In this document: positions 45,901-54,367 of the stretch, in pieces
Position numbering within the stretch: position 1 is the first letter of the stretch
How the letters are laid out: the number at the start of each line of letters is the position of its first letter
DNA from: Verrucomicrobiota bacterium JB022
Lineage (GTDB): Bacteria > Verrucomicrobiota > Verrucomicrobiia > Opitutales > Oceanipulchritudinaceae
Length of the DNA: 64,000 nucleotides
Assembly (NCBI GenBank): GCA_030673845.1
Contig: JAUTCQ010000017.1
Coordinates: forward strand, 186,001 to 250,000
Reading direction: 5' to 3'
Program-made: the position numbers and the translations under genes
The notes under the pieces: model-generated
What the model saw: the letters and a program-made list of their open reading frames with translations, nothing else
What the model was told of the DNA's origin: nothing
The model's database searches: none

Positions 45901-47060
45901 GGCGCTTCGAAGTCTACGCCAACTGGAGCCAGGACTGGCAGCCTTCGCACTACGACGCAGCCTTGATCGACGGCGTGACCATGACGCTCGATAGCCCTGG
46001 CCAGATGGTGGGTGCCCTTGAGGTGGCGAACAGCGGCGAGTTGCAGATCAGCGGCGGTTGGCTGCATGTGCTCGGGAAACTCGACTTGACCGGCAACCCG
46101 ACGTCAATAGAAGGGGCTGGCACCATCACTCAGACCGGAGGTGTTGTCATCGTTGACGACATGCTGACGCTCAATGGAGACCCCTACGTCCTGGACGGGG
46201 GCATCTTGGATGTCGATACGGTGGTTTGGAACTCGAGCCTCGGCCTGAATTTTAACAGTGGCACCCTGCATGTCCGCTCCATCAACAGTAACCTCTCGGT
46301 CAAGGGCACCCTTGCGCCGGGGAGGAGTGCGGAAGCGGTCACAATTCATGCTGCATTGGATGGAGACGCCTCGGGGATTTCTCGAATTGGCACCACCTCC
46401 GTGGGCGGCGACATGTGGATCCATTCTGGCGGTACTCTCGCGATCGATATTGCGAATGGATCCTCGGCGGACAAGCTGTCGGTGGGGAATGGCCTCTCGC
46501 TGGATGGTAACCTGAGCGTCAATCTGCTTGATGGTTATGTGCCGGCCTCCAATACAAGCTGGACAATCGCATCAGCCGGCAGTGTCAGCGGCAGCTTCCA
46601 AGCAGTGCCCGAAGGCTTCAGTGTTTCCGTATCGGGTAACAATCTTGTCCTCACCTACATTGGCGACAGTGCACCGCTTGACACCGACAACGACGGGCTG
46701 GCCGACATCTACGAAACAGGCACCGGCGTCTACGTATCGGAAACCGATACGGGCACGGATGCGAACAACCCAGACAGTGACGGGGATGGCCTGCTCGATG
46801 GGGAGGAAGTCAATCTCTACGGCAGCAACCCTAACGAACCCGATCGCCCCTACGTCGATCTCACCATTGAGACGACCGGCCTCAAAATCTGGTTCGAGGG
46901 TCTCAATGGTGCGCCTTATGTGCTCGAAACCTCCGCCGACCTTGAAACCTGGGAATTCTGGCGGAACGTGGAAGGCACGGGCGAGCTGCAGGAGCTCCCG
47001 GTGGACGGCTTGGACACGACGCCGTTTTATATTCGGGCTCGCCAAGGATCTACACGTTAG
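42903..47060 (+). CDS. Multidomain secreted PL1 pectate lyase-like protein with DxDxDG modules
   Basis: The 1385-residue protein has a signal peptide (ending VWAFGQ) and a beta-sandwich N-terminus of about 290 residues. A calcium-binding thrombospondin-3-like block follows (about 306-480, many D-x-D-x-DG). A PL1-type beta-helix (about 489-880) has PAFPGADGAGRYTSGGRGG, ITIAGQTAPGG and NLIVRNLIIAPG. The latter contains the VDHVTT...ISVDERADHVTIQYSS strand of the lyase active cleft. After a single DTDGDGLPDAWEKAMGLDPN motif comes an autotransporter-passenger-like beta-helix (about 992-1240), a second DxDxDG block (about 1258-1325) and a beta domain (YVLETSADLETWEF). It probably cleaves polygalacturonate outside the cell. 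The ATG at 42903 precedes the signal peptide. Confidence 0.85.
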   Translation: MLKSSLIRPARVSTCWALITMAPVWAFGQGSNDLIAYEGFDYAVGAELTATGTYNGGTGWGSGWATNQGGDATIRQAGMFYRDASGYRLEIGGRSVLATGEGSNLGLWRNLASQVTGNIGDTVYLSFIARNVGQKADINDPDWGTLPLRFKTVYPIPAGVSVQKAGTTTANALIGHPLDQLSATPTTVRNYQSWQVASKSTTVDSNTPDDQVTFVVVRFDFIDAGGGAVGTKVSLFTNPQLGDEGVNAPVSQNITSSGAAYALKGADFAAIGLQASAGTAVAPASQMEFDEIRLGRTWASVTPSKLDDGDGDGIPDVDDPDDDNDGILDADDPDDDNDGLTDAEEAILGTFPTYADSDLDGVIDGEDAFPLDSSEWADTDGDGIGNNADLDDDDDGIPDVDEVAAGTDPLKADTDSDGIDDPDDVFPLDPEEWADTDGDGIGNNADLDDDNDGSTDEEEALAGTDPLNPDTDGDGALDGADPLPLSAAPAFPGADGAGRYTSGGRGGIVYHVTSLDGEIDGDRSNTPGTLPYGLNDANFTVDGVVQPRVIVFDVGGTIWLGQRASVNNVGWDTQDPITAGSHITIAGQTAPGGIVIAGGGLKTGGENLIVRNLIIAPGYGGRGFTPQSDDLPDSFTYDAMNVSSHKVMVDHVTTIFATDETISVDERADHVTIQYSSISQGQNYPQADAEASGVKYTGHALGSLAQPGTDAKVSIVNNLYAHQKGRLPRIGTEVSKLTDPTRGAYVDFRNNVVYNWLGTAGTGAGGQPAQANFVNNFYLAGNGGWDPIGGADTGLHLVDGGTGVFSGNDTALTLVYHAGNMIDRNKDGDADDFQLVTEAGVSSAFTSLTRQAQPFSEVPYYGTTLPARDAFDRVVSFAGANWNNRHPIDARIFEETATVTGLIIDFADPWHGTEWNDLMAKRSATRHGGVGGTGDYARPAGYDTDGDGLPDAWEKAMGLDPNVASANGDSDRDTYTDIEEFVNALGAFPAPATLVADKSGRFEVYANWSQDWQPSHYDAALIDGVTMTLDSPGQMVGALEVANSGELQISGGWLHVLGKLDLTGNPTSIEGAGTITQTGGVVIVDDMLTLNGDPYVLDGGILDVDTVVWNSSLGLNFNSGTLHVRSINSNLSVKGTLAPGRSAEAVTIHAALDGDASGISRIGTTSVGGDMWIHSGGTLAIDIANGSSADKLSVGNGLSLDGNLSVNLLDGYVPASNTSWTIASAGSVSGSFQAVPEGFSVSVSGNNLVLTYIGDSAPLDTDNDGLADIYETGTGVYVSETDTGTDANNPDSDGDGLLDGEEVNLYGSNPNEPDRPYVDLTIETTGLKIWFEGLNGAPYVLETSADLETWEFWRNVEGTGELQELPVDGLDTTPFYIRARQGSTR

Positions 47061-47089
47061 ATAGCGTTCCGGCACACCTATCTTCTCCT

Positions 47090-47770
47090 ATGATACTCCT
47101 GAAAAATAAAAGCCACGGTCTGAGGGCTGTGGCCCTTCTCGCCCTGTTCCTGGGGCCGCTGGTGGGCTTCACCGGCTGTGAAACAACGGGTGGCGACAAC
47201 GCTGAAAGTGGCCGTTCCTCCGTGGGGCAAACTTCACAGCCGCTCAACCTCCTGGATACAATGTATGCGGCCCGCACGGCGATGACTTCGCTGGCAGACG
47301 GCAGTGCTTCCAATCCGCAGGAGGCGATGGCGACAGTAGCTAACGCTTACCCGCGCTTCAGCGAATTTGCTAACGCAATGCAGCGGTTGAGTCGTTCATT
47401 TGATTCGGCGGACCCGACCGAGTTTTGGCAAAAGCTTTCCGAGATGGGGAGCATCTACCAAATCAATTATATTGGACATTCGTCAGGTGAGCTTCGTCGC
47501 ATTCAAAAAAACTCGCTGCGCAGCTTGAGAGTGGAGATTGCCGATCTGCAGCGGCAAGTCGAAATCTATGGAGAGACTTACGCCGAGTTACTGGCTGCGG
47601 TCGGAACTACCCCTACGGTGGAAGCCTACCAGCAGAACATTCCGACGATCAATTTGCTGACCCAGCAAAGTGTGGCGCTGGACAAGGAGCTGCGTGACTT
47701 CTCCACCTCGTTGAGCCGTATCTCAAGCTATCTACAGGGTGCCGGTTTTAGTGGTGCGCCAGATTGGTAG
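47090..47770 (+). CDS. Predicted lipoprotein of unknown function
   Basis: The 226-residue protein begins with a lipoprotein signal: basic residues, a hydrophobic core and a lipobox-like FTGC with the Cys near residue 30, followed by ETTGG. The mature part is helical, with a likely coiled coil (SLRVEIADLQRQVEIYGETY) and Gln/Ser-rich linkers. No family is recognised. It sits 29 bases after one PL1 gene and 148 bases before another, separated from the latter by a terminator. It is probably co-transcribed with the upstream lyase and may be an envelope anchor or structural partner. Confidence 0.7.
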   Translation: MILLKNKSHGLRAVALLALFLGPLVGFTGCETTGGDNAESGRSSVGQTSQPLNLLDTMYAARTAMTSLADGSASNPQEAMATVANAYPRFSEFANAMQRLSRSFDSADPTEFWQKLSEMGSIYQINYIGHSSGELRRIQKNSLRSLRVEIADLQRQVEIYGETYAELLAAVGTTPTVEAYQQNIPTINLLTQQSVALDKELRDFSTSLSRISSYLQGAGFSGAPDW

Positions 47771-47793
47771 AAGAAACTCTCCTTTTCTTCCCC

Positions 47794-47827
47794 AGCCGTA
47801 TCGCCTTAGCGGGCAGACGGCTTTTTT
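47794..47827 (+). terminator. Intrinsic terminator after the lipoprotein gene
   Basis: AGCCGT (47794-47799) pairs with ACGGCT (47817-47822), with a partly paired interior (CGCC/GGGC), followed by six T. It lies 23 bases after the stop codon at 47770. Confidence 0.78.
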
Positions 47828-47918
47828 GTGCTCACTAGTCAACACGTTGACGCCCGTGCGGCTCGCGAAAGTTGCCCGAGGCGGCCAAGCTCTGGAGGCA
47901 ACCCCATCTACTACGATT

Positions 47919-49352
47919 ATGCTGGATCCCCATTCGCTTCGTTTACCAGTGTTTGCTTCGCTGGCCCTGCTCGGTGCAGGGGGCAGTATGTTTGGCCAGG
48001 CTACGCCGCAGATACCGGCCTTCCCCGGCGCGGAAGGAGCGGGCCGGGAGGCTACCGGAGGGCGGGGTGGGGCGGTCTATGAAGTCACGAACCTGCACGA
48101 CGACGGGCCGGGCAGCCTGCGCGCGGCAGTCGAGGCCAAAGGGCCGCGCACGATCGTTTTTCGCGTCTCCGGCACCATCCCGCTGGAGTCGAACCTCCGG
48201 ATCCGCGAGGGTGATTTGACCATCGCCGGCCAGACGGCCCCGGGCGACGGCATTTGCCTCGCCAATTACACCCTCAACGTCGCAGCCGACAACGTGATCA
48301 TCCGCTTCCTGCGCGTGCGGGTGGGCGACCGGGGAGGGCCGGAAGGGGCGAGCGGCCGCGATGCGCTCTCCGTCGGCGGCACCGACCGTGTGATCATCGA
48401 CCACTGCACCTTCTCGTGGTCCATCGACGAAGCGGCCAGCGCCTATTTCAACACCCGCTTTACCCTGCAATGGTGCATCGTTTCGGAAAGCCTGCGCGAG
48501 TCGCTGCACCCCAAGGACGCCCACGGCTATGGTGGTATCTGGGGCGGGCAGGGCACCACCTTTCACCATAATCTCCTGGCGCACCACTCATCGCGCAATC
48601 CCCGGCTCAACGGCAGCCGCGGTATGCCCCGCACGATCGACGGCACCGATTTCCAGCGTGAAGAGACGGACCTGCGCAACAACGTGATCTACAACTGGAC
48701 GATCAACAGCGCCTACGCTGGCGAGCCCCGCAGCGACGGCCTGCCCTCGCGCTACAACATCGTGGGCAATTACTATAAAGCCGGGCCCGCCACGCCCGAG
48801 CGCACCGCCGCCCGCATCTTCAACCCCACCCCGGTCGACGGCTACTACAGCGAGTTCTACGTCGCCGGCAACATTACCACCGCCTCCGAGCAGACGACGG
48901 CCGACAACTGGCGCGGGATGCACGTGAGTAAAGGCGAAACCATCCCCGAAAGCGCCCGCCGGGCCGAGCCCGTACCGCTGCCGCCCATCGCTGCGCAGAG
49001 CGCGGAAGAGGCCTACGCCCAGGTGCTGGCCGAGGCGGGCGCCGTCTTCCCCACGCGCGATGCCGTCGACGCCCGGGTGGTGCAGGAAGTTCGCGACGGC
49101 ACCTACCACTTTGGCGACCACGGCCTCATCGACTCGCAGGAGCAGGTGGGCGGCTGGCCGGAACTCCGCTCGGCCGAGGCCCCCGCAGATCGGGACCACG
49201 ACGGGATGCCTGATGCCTGGGAGGAAGCCCACGGCCTCGACCCCGCCGATCCGGCGGACCGTAACCTCGACCGCGATGGCGACGGCTACACCGCGCTGGA
49301 GGACTACCTCAACGGTCTCGTGGCGCATTTGCCTTCAGCGCAAGCGAGGTGA
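47919..49352 (+). CDS. Secreted PL1-family pectate lyase
   Basis: The 477-residue protein has a signal peptide (LRLPVFASLALLGAGGSMFG) followed by the PL1 beta-helix: IPAFPGAEGAGREATGGRGG, GPGSLRAAVEAKGPRTIVF, DLTIAGQTAPGDGI, NVIIRFLRVRVGD and RVIIDHCTFSWSIDEAAS. The short loop GNPRLNGSRG-like segment (SSRNPRLNGSRGMPRT) contains the Arg expected as catalytic base in PL1. The C-terminus has one calcium-type motif (DRDHDGMPDAWEEAHGLDPA) and DRDGDGYTALEDYLNGL. It is shorter than, but related to, the lyase at 42903. The ATG at 47919 was chosen because the 60 upstream codons run through the terminator at 47794-47827. A terminator follows at 49445. Confidence 0.87.
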   Translation: MLDPHSLRLPVFASLALLGAGGSMFGQATPQIPAFPGAEGAGREATGGRGGAVYEVTNLHDDGPGSLRAAVEAKGPRTIVFRVSGTIPLESNLRIREGDLTIAGQTAPGDGICLANYTLNVAADNVIIRFLRVRVGDRGGPEGASGRDALSVGGTDRVIIDHCTFSWSIDEAASAYFNTRFTLQWCIVSESLRESLHPKDAHGYGGIWGGQGTTFHHNLLAHHSSRNPRLNGSRGMPRTIDGTDFQREETDLRNNVIYNWTINSAYAGEPRSDGLPSRYNIVGNYYKAGPATPERTAARIFNPTPVDGYYSEFYVAGNITTASEQTTADNWRGMHVSKGETIPESARRAEPVPLPPIAAQSAEEAYAQVLAEAGAVFPTRDAVDARVVQEVRDGTYHFGDHGLIDSQEQVGGWPELRSAEAPADRDHDGMPDAWEEAHGLDPADPADRNLDRDGDGYTALEDYLNGLVAHLPSAQAR

Positions 49353-49437
49353 AGATTCATGAAATTGTAACGCGATTTTTTGAAGATTCATAGGGATTTC
49401 ATTTGACCGAAGCTTCTGGGTTGGATTGGCTTGATGC

Positions 49438-49461
49438 ACCCCGTCCCCTTCGGGGTTTTTT
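49438..49461 (+). terminator. Intrinsic terminator after the PL1 gene
   Basis: CCCC (49445-49448) pairs with GGGG (49452-49455) around TTC, extended weakly on both sides, followed by TTTTTT. The 49353-49437 interval shows a repeated 11-base word, TGAAGATTCAT (near 49351 and 49381), and no gene. Confidence 0.72.
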
Positions 49462-49492
49462 AGCTACTACCCTTCCCCCCCAGAACTCACGC

Positions 49493-52459
49493 ATGTCTTT
49501 CTCCCGTAACTCCGTGCGCGCGGTGCTGCTTGGCTGCAGCTTTGCCGCCAGCCTGTCGGCCGGCCCCCTCAGCTTCTTCCTGAACAGCCCCGCGACGTAC
49601 TCTTCTTCACAGACTTCCAACGAAGCCTTGCCCATTGGTAACGGCAAGCTGGCCGCCCTCATCTACGGCGGCACCTCGCAGGAAATCATTCAGTTCAACG
49701 AAGACACCGTCTGGGCGGGCACCGTCAACGATTACTCGCAACCCGGTGCAGTCGATTGGCTCGACGACATCCGCGAATACGTCTGGAAGGGCGAAGGCGT
49801 CAACGCCTGGAACCTCGCCGCGCGCGACAATTTCATGTCGATCCCGCTGCGGCAGAGCCCCTACCAGCCGGCCGGCAACCTGCGCCTCAATTTCAACCAC
49901 GGCAGCACGAGCGACTACAAGCGTGCGCTCGACCTCGAGACCGGCACCACCAGCGTCCAGTACACCAGCGGCGGCGTCACCTACACCCGGGAGATGTTCG
50001 CCAGCTACCCGGACCAGGTGATCGTGGTGCGCCTGACCGCCAGCCAGCCGGGCTCCCTCACCTTTTCCTACGGCCTCGATACGCAGCACACCCGCAGCAG
50101 CGTTTCGACCGAGGGCAACCAGCTCGTGCTCGACGCGCAAGTCAACGTCGACGTGGACACCCGCCGCAACCAGACGAGCGACGTGCACTTCCAGTCGCGC
50201 GTGCGCATCCTCAACGACGGCGGCACCGTCACCCCCAGCGGGAACAGCATTTCCGTGGCGGGCGCCAACAGCGTGACGCTGATCATGAGCGTGGCGTCCA
50301 ACGTCGAGAGCTTCGACGACCTCTCCGCCGACCCCGAAGCCCGTACCCTCGCCGTGCTCAATGCGATCGACGGCAAGAACTACGACGCCATCCGGGCCGA
50401 CCACCTCGAAGACTTCGAGGAGCTCTTCGACCGCGTGAGCCTCGACCTCGACGGCCCGTCCAAGGACAACCTGCCGATCGATCAGCGCCTCGATGCGATC
50501 GACGCCAGCGCCAATACCGAGGCTGCCCGCGTCGCTGCACTTTCGCAGGACGTCAACCTCGTCGAGCTGAGCTTGCAGATGGGCCGATACATGCTCATCA
50601 CCGGCTCCCGTGCGGGTTCTCAGCCATTAAACCTCCAGGGCAAGTGGAACAACGAACTCAACCCGTCATGGGAGAGCAAGATGACGCTCAACATCAACCA
50701 GGAGATGAACTACTGGTTGGCTGAGATCGGTAATTTGAGCGAGACCCACGTGCCCATGGTCGATCTCGTGCGCGACCTGACCGAGTCGGGCCAAAAGGTC
50801 GCCGAGCGCCACTACGGGGCCGACGGCTGGATGGTCCACCACAATACCGACCTCTGGCGCGGTGCAGCCCCGATCAACAACCCCGGCGGCCTCTGGCCTT
50901 CCGGCGGTGCGTGGCTCAGCATGCACCTGTGGTGGCATTACCAATACAGCAAGGATCCCGCGATCCTGCAGGAAATTTACCCGCTGATGAAGGGCGCGAC
51001 TCTGTTCTTCGACGACTTCCTCGTCGAAGACCCGCGCGAAGGCTACAACAGCTGGCTCGTGACCAACCCGACCCACTCGCCCGAGCAGCCCCAGACCGGT
51101 CTGGGCGACGAAGGCGAAATCGTGGCCGGCACCACGATGGACAACCAGCTCATCCGCGGCCTCTACAACTACATGATCGAGGCGAGCGAAATCCTCGATG
51201 TGGATGCCGACCTGCGCGCCCAGTGGATCAGTAACCGCGACCGCCTGCCGCCCAACATGATCGGCCGCTTTGGTCAGTTGCAGGAGTGGCTGGAAGACGT
51301 CGACTCGCCCAACGACCAGCACCGCCACCTTTCGCCGCTCGTCGCGATGTTCCCGGGCGACGAGATCACCCCGCAGCATACGCCCGAATTTGCCGAAGCC
51401 GTCAAGGTAAGCCTCGACCGCAAGGGCGACGGCACCAACAACACTTCCTGGAGCCAGGCCTGGAAAATGTGCCTGCGCACCTCGATGGGCGAGGGCGACC
51501 ACGCTTTCCGCATCCTCGCGAACCTCTTCGCCAAGTCCCATACCGACAATATGGTCTTCTCCCGCAAAGGCGGCGAAAACCAGATCGACGGCAATATGGG
51601 CTCGGCCGCCGGTGTCGCACAAATGTTCCTGCAGAGCGACCGCGGCGAGATCGAGCTGCTGCCCGCGCTCCCCAGCGCCCTCGCCTCCGGTAGCGTCAAA
51701 GGCCTCAAGGCCCGCGGCGGCTACGAAGTCGACATCACCTGGGAAAACGGTGCGATGACCGAAGCGACCATCCATGCGGTGGACTCTGGCACTGCGCGCG
51801 TGCGCTCGGCCACGCCGCTCAACGTGAAGCTCGACGGCAACCTCGTCTCCGCCCCGGAAGTCGAAACCGGCGTCTACCAGTTTAACGCCATTGCCGGCCA
51901 GACCTATGCGGTGGCTGCTGGTGAGCCCTATTCGGGCCCTATCGACAGCGATAACGACGGCCTGCTCGACTCGGTCGAGACCAACACCGGCGTCTACGTC
52001 TCGCCGACCGACACCGGCACCGACCCGCTGAAGGCCGACACCGACGGCGACGGCATCGAAGACGGCGTCGAGATCACCATGTATTCCACCGACCCGACCG
52101 AAGCCGATACCGACGGTGACGGCATCGACGACGGGGTGGAAGTCGCCCTCGCCAGCCTCGGCTTCGACCCGCTGGTCGACTCCAGCTCGCTCATGGCCGT
52201 GCTCCAGGCCAACGCCCAAGCCGTGGGTCTCTACACCCGCGAGCAACTTGAAGCGCTGGCCGCCGCCCCGTTGATCGCGGTGCAAGACGGCAAGATCGTG
52301 CTCGATCTCTCGCTCGTCGCTTCCGCCGATGCCGAGAACTGGCAGCCCGTAAACCTTTCCGCCTCCGATGTGTCCGTGCAAGACGGCGACGTCCGCATCG
52401 AACAGCCGGCCCCCAGTGGCGTCCAGTTCTACTACTGGAGCCCGGCCAGCGTCGATTGA
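49493..52459 (+). CDS. Secreted GH95 alpha-L-fucosidase/galactosidase with DxDxDG tail
   Basis: The 988-residue protein has a signal peptide (RAVLLGCSFAASLSAG) and the GH95 layout. The N-terminal beta domain has NEALPIGNGKLAALIYGGT and IIQFNEDTVWAG. The (alpha/alpha)6 barrel has NINQEMNYW (N400, N402, expected to assist the water) and GWMVHHNTDLWRGAAP. HLSPLVAMFPGDEI and QIDGNMG (D699, expected base region) also fit. GH95 enzymes cleave alpha-1,2-L-fucosides or, in the RG-II system, L-galactosides by inversion. A DxDxDG module (about 820-900) shares the sequence ETNTGVYVS-x-TDTGTD with the PL1 protein at 42903. The last segment resembles the GLYT repeat of the 334-2589 protein. The ATG at 49493 precedes the signal peptide. 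Confidence 0.92.
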   Translation: MSFSRNSVRAVLLGCSFAASLSAGPLSFFLNSPATYSSSQTSNEALPIGNGKLAALIYGGTSQEIIQFNEDTVWAGTVNDYSQPGAVDWLDDIREYVWKGEGVNAWNLAARDNFMSIPLRQSPYQPAGNLRLNFNHGSTSDYKRALDLETGTTSVQYTSGGVTYTREMFASYPDQVIVVRLTASQPGSLTFSYGLDTQHTRSSVSTEGNQLVLDAQVNVDVDTRRNQTSDVHFQSRVRILNDGGTVTPSGNSISVAGANSVTLIMSVASNVESFDDLSADPEARTLAVLNAIDGKNYDAIRADHLEDFEELFDRVSLDLDGPSKDNLPIDQRLDAIDASANTEAARVAALSQDVNLVELSLQMGRYMLITGSRAGSQPLNLQGKWNNELNPSWESKMTLNINQEMNYWLAEIGNLSETHVPMVDLVRDLTESGQKVAERHYGADGWMVHHNTDLWRGAAPINNPGGLWPSGGAWLSMHLWWHYQYSKDPAILQEIYPLMKGATLFFDDFLVEDPREGYNSWLVTNPTHSPEQPQTGLGDEGEIVAGTTMDNQLIRGLYNYMIEASEILDVDADLRAQWISNRDRLPPNMIGRFGQLQEWLEDVDSPNDQHRHLSPLVAMFPGDEITPQHTPEFAEAVKVSLDRKGDGTNNTSWSQAWKMCLRTSMGEGDHAFRILANLFAKSHTDNMVFSRKGGENQIDGNMGSAAGVAQMFLQSDRGEIELLPALPSALASGSVKGLKARGGYEVDITWENGAMTEATIHAVDSGTARVRSATPLNVKLDGNLVSAPEVETGVYQFNAIAGQTYAVAAGEPYSGPIDSDNDGLLDSVETNTGVYVSPTDTGTDPLKADTDGDGIEDGVEITMYSTDPTEADTDGDGIDDGVEVALASLGFDPLVDSSSLMAVLQANAQAVGLYTREQLEALAAAPLIAVQDGKIVLDLSLVASADAENWQPVNLSASDVSVQDGDVRIEQPAPSGVQFYYWSPASVD

Positions 52460-52527
52460 GGCCGATTTTGACCCAAGAGATTGGGGAGTGTAAATGGTAA
52501 GCCGGGGGGCTTACTAGGTAGTAATTG

Positions 52528-52567
52528 AGGGTGCCGCCTTTTGGAGGCGGCACCCTCTGTTCTTTTT
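52528..52567 (+). terminator. Intrinsic terminator after the GH95 gene
   Basis: GGGTGCCGCCT (52529-52539) pairs perfectly with AGGCGGCACCC (52545-52555) around a 5-base loop; TCTGTTCTTTTT follows. Confidence 0.9.
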
Positions 52568-52605
52568 GGGCGACTGGAGTCGGCGTCTGCCTCTCGGCCC
52601 GGGCC

Positions 52606-52640
52606 AAAAAGAAGCTGCCGGACCTTGCGGGTCCGGCAGC
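52606..52640 (-). terminator. Intrinsic terminator of the CoA-transferase gene
   Basis: GCTGCCGGACC (52614-52624) pairs perfectly with GGTCCGGCAGC (52630-52640). On the minus strand the stem is followed by TTCTTTTT (52613-52606). It lies 37 bases after the stop of the leftward gene ending at 52678, back to back with the GH95 terminator. Confidence 0.9.
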
Positions 52641-52677
52641 TGGGGGGATAGTCGGGAAGATAAAGCTGCGGTGCGCG

Positions 52678-54180
52678 CTACTTGCTGCTCCACTCGGTGC
52701 CGGCCATGGAGCCGGTTTCGAGGAAGCGCTGGTGCATCTTGAAGGCGCGGTCGAGCGTCTGCGGCGTGTGGCCGCCTTGCACGTCCTTGGAGTAGCCGCG
52801 CAGCACGTCGCGGTAGTCCGGGTGGGCGCACTTGTTGATGATCTCCAGCGCGCGCTCGTGCGGGTCCTTGCCCCGCAGGTCGGCCACGCCCTGCTCGGTC
52901 ACCACCACCTGCACGCTGTGCTCGCTGTGGTCGAGGTGGCTGCAGAGCGGCACGATGGGGCTGATGGCACCCTTCTTGGCCAGGCTGGGGCAGGTGAAGA
53001 CGGAGATGTAGGCGTTGCGGGTAAAGTCGCCGCTGCCGCCGATCCCGTTCATCATGTCGTTGCCCATGATGTGGGTGGAGTTGACGTTGCCGAAGATGTC
53101 GACCTCGATCGCGGTGTTGATCGTGATGACGCCGAGGCGGCGCACGACTTCCGGGTTGTTGGAGATTTCCTGCGGGCGCAGGATCATGCGACGGCGGAAG
53201 AAGTCGAAATTGTCGTAGACCTTCCGCATCAGCTCCTCGTTGATCGTCAAGGAGGTGCCGCTGGCAAACTTGATGCGGTCGGCCTCCATCAGGCCGATCA
53301 CGCTGTCCTGGATCACCTCGCTATACATTTCGAAGGCGGGGATCTCCGGGTGTTCGCCCATCGCGCCGAGCACGGCGTTGGCGATGTTGCCCACACCGCT
53401 CTGGATGGGCAGGAACTCGCGGGGGATGCGGCCTGCGCGCATTTCGGCGGCGAGGAAGTCGGCCACATTCTGCCCGATCTTGTTGGTGATCGGGTCGGAG
53501 TCCTTGAAGCCCGCCACCTCGTCGGCCATGTCGTTGTAGACGACGCCCACGATCTTGTTGGGGTCGATCTTCACCACCGGGGAGCCGCAGCGCTGGCGCA
53601 CGCTGAAGACGGGGATCTCGCGACGGCGGGGCGGATCTTCCGGCTCATAAATGTCGTGCAGGCCGTAGAGGGACTTCGGGTGGAAGCGGTTGATCTCGAT
53701 GATCACCTTTTCCGCCTGATTGAGGAAGGTGTTGGCGGCGCCGACGCTGGAAGTCAGCGTGATCTCGCCATCGGGCGTCACTTCGGCGGCTTCGACGATG
53801 GCCCAGTGGAACTTGCCGAGGAAGCCGTAGCGCACCCACTGCTGGAGCAGCGAAAGGTGCATGTCGAAGAAGCGCGTGCGCCCCTCGTTGATCGCCTTGC
53901 GCAGCGAGCCGTTGCTTTGGTAGGGCGTGCGCCAGGCAATCGCGTCGGCCTCGGCCAGCACCCCGTCGAGAGACTGCCCGGTGGAGGCACCGGTGACGAC
54001 GCCCACCTGGAAGGGGCGACCCGCTTCATGTTCAGCCCGGGCGCGTGCAGCGAGGGCGCGGGACACGACCTTGGCGGCGCCCGCCGGGGTAAACCCGCTG
54101 AACCCGATCGTCTGGCCGTGCTGGATCAGCGAGGCGGCTTCCTCCGGGGTCATTTCGGTGTAGGGCATGGCAGTCTTCAT
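52678..54180 (-). CDS. Acetyl-CoA hydrolase/CoA-transferase family (succinyl-CoA:acetate CoA-transferase type)
   Basis: The 500-residue enzyme is a class I-like CoA-transferase of the Cat1/AarC/Ach1 family. It has HGQTIGFSGFTPAGAAKVV, SVGAANTFLNQAEKVIIEIN, FLPIQSGVGNIANAVLG, the active-site Glu region FEMYSEVIQDSVIGLME and GNDMMNGIGGSGDFTRNAY (glycine-rich CoA loop). EHSVQVVVTEQGVADLRG also fits. It probably moves CoA between succinyl-CoA and acetate in acetate or fermentation metabolism. Length fits the family (about 500). The ATG at 54180 has AAGGAA about 12 bases upstream; longer starts add non-homologous residues. It is divergent from a MarR regulator gene across 187 bases. Confidence 0.9.
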   Translation of the reverse strand: MKTAMPYTEMTPEEAASLIQHGQTIGFSGFTPAGAAKVVSRALAARARAEHEAGRPFQVGVVTGASTGQSLDGVLAEADAIAWRTPYQSNGSLRKAINEGRTRFFDMHLSLLQQWVRYGFLGKFHWAIVEAAEVTPDGEITLTSSVGAANTFLNQAEKVIIEINRFHPKSLYGLHDIYEPEDPPRRREIPVFSVRQRCGSPVVKIDPNKIVGVVYNDMADEVAGFKDSDPITNKIGQNVADFLAAEMRAGRIPREFLPIQSGVGNIANAVLGAMGEHPEIPAFEMYSEVIQDSVIGLMEADRIKFASGTSLTINEELMRKVYDNFDFFRRRMILRPQEISNNPEVVRRLGVITINTAIEVDIFGNVNSTHIMGNDMMNGIGGSGDFTRNAYISVFTCPSLAKKGAISPIVPLCSHLDHSEHSVQVVVTEQGVADLRGKDPHERALEIINKCAHPDYRDVLRGYSKDVQGGHTPQTLDRAFKMHQRFLETGSMAGTEWSSK

Positions 54181-54367
54181 TCTGGGTATTTCCTTATTAG
54201 AAGTGCTTAAGATGTGAGAATTTCTATTAAGGCAAGCTACAGTCTTCAAGCGCATAATCGAGCGAATCGGCATTTTTCGCCTGCCGCCGTTTTTACCGAC
54301 AGTTTTGCCCCGAGGCAGAAATTTGCTTGAATTTGCACGCAAAAGGCGGCTTCATCCTCGCGGTCCT

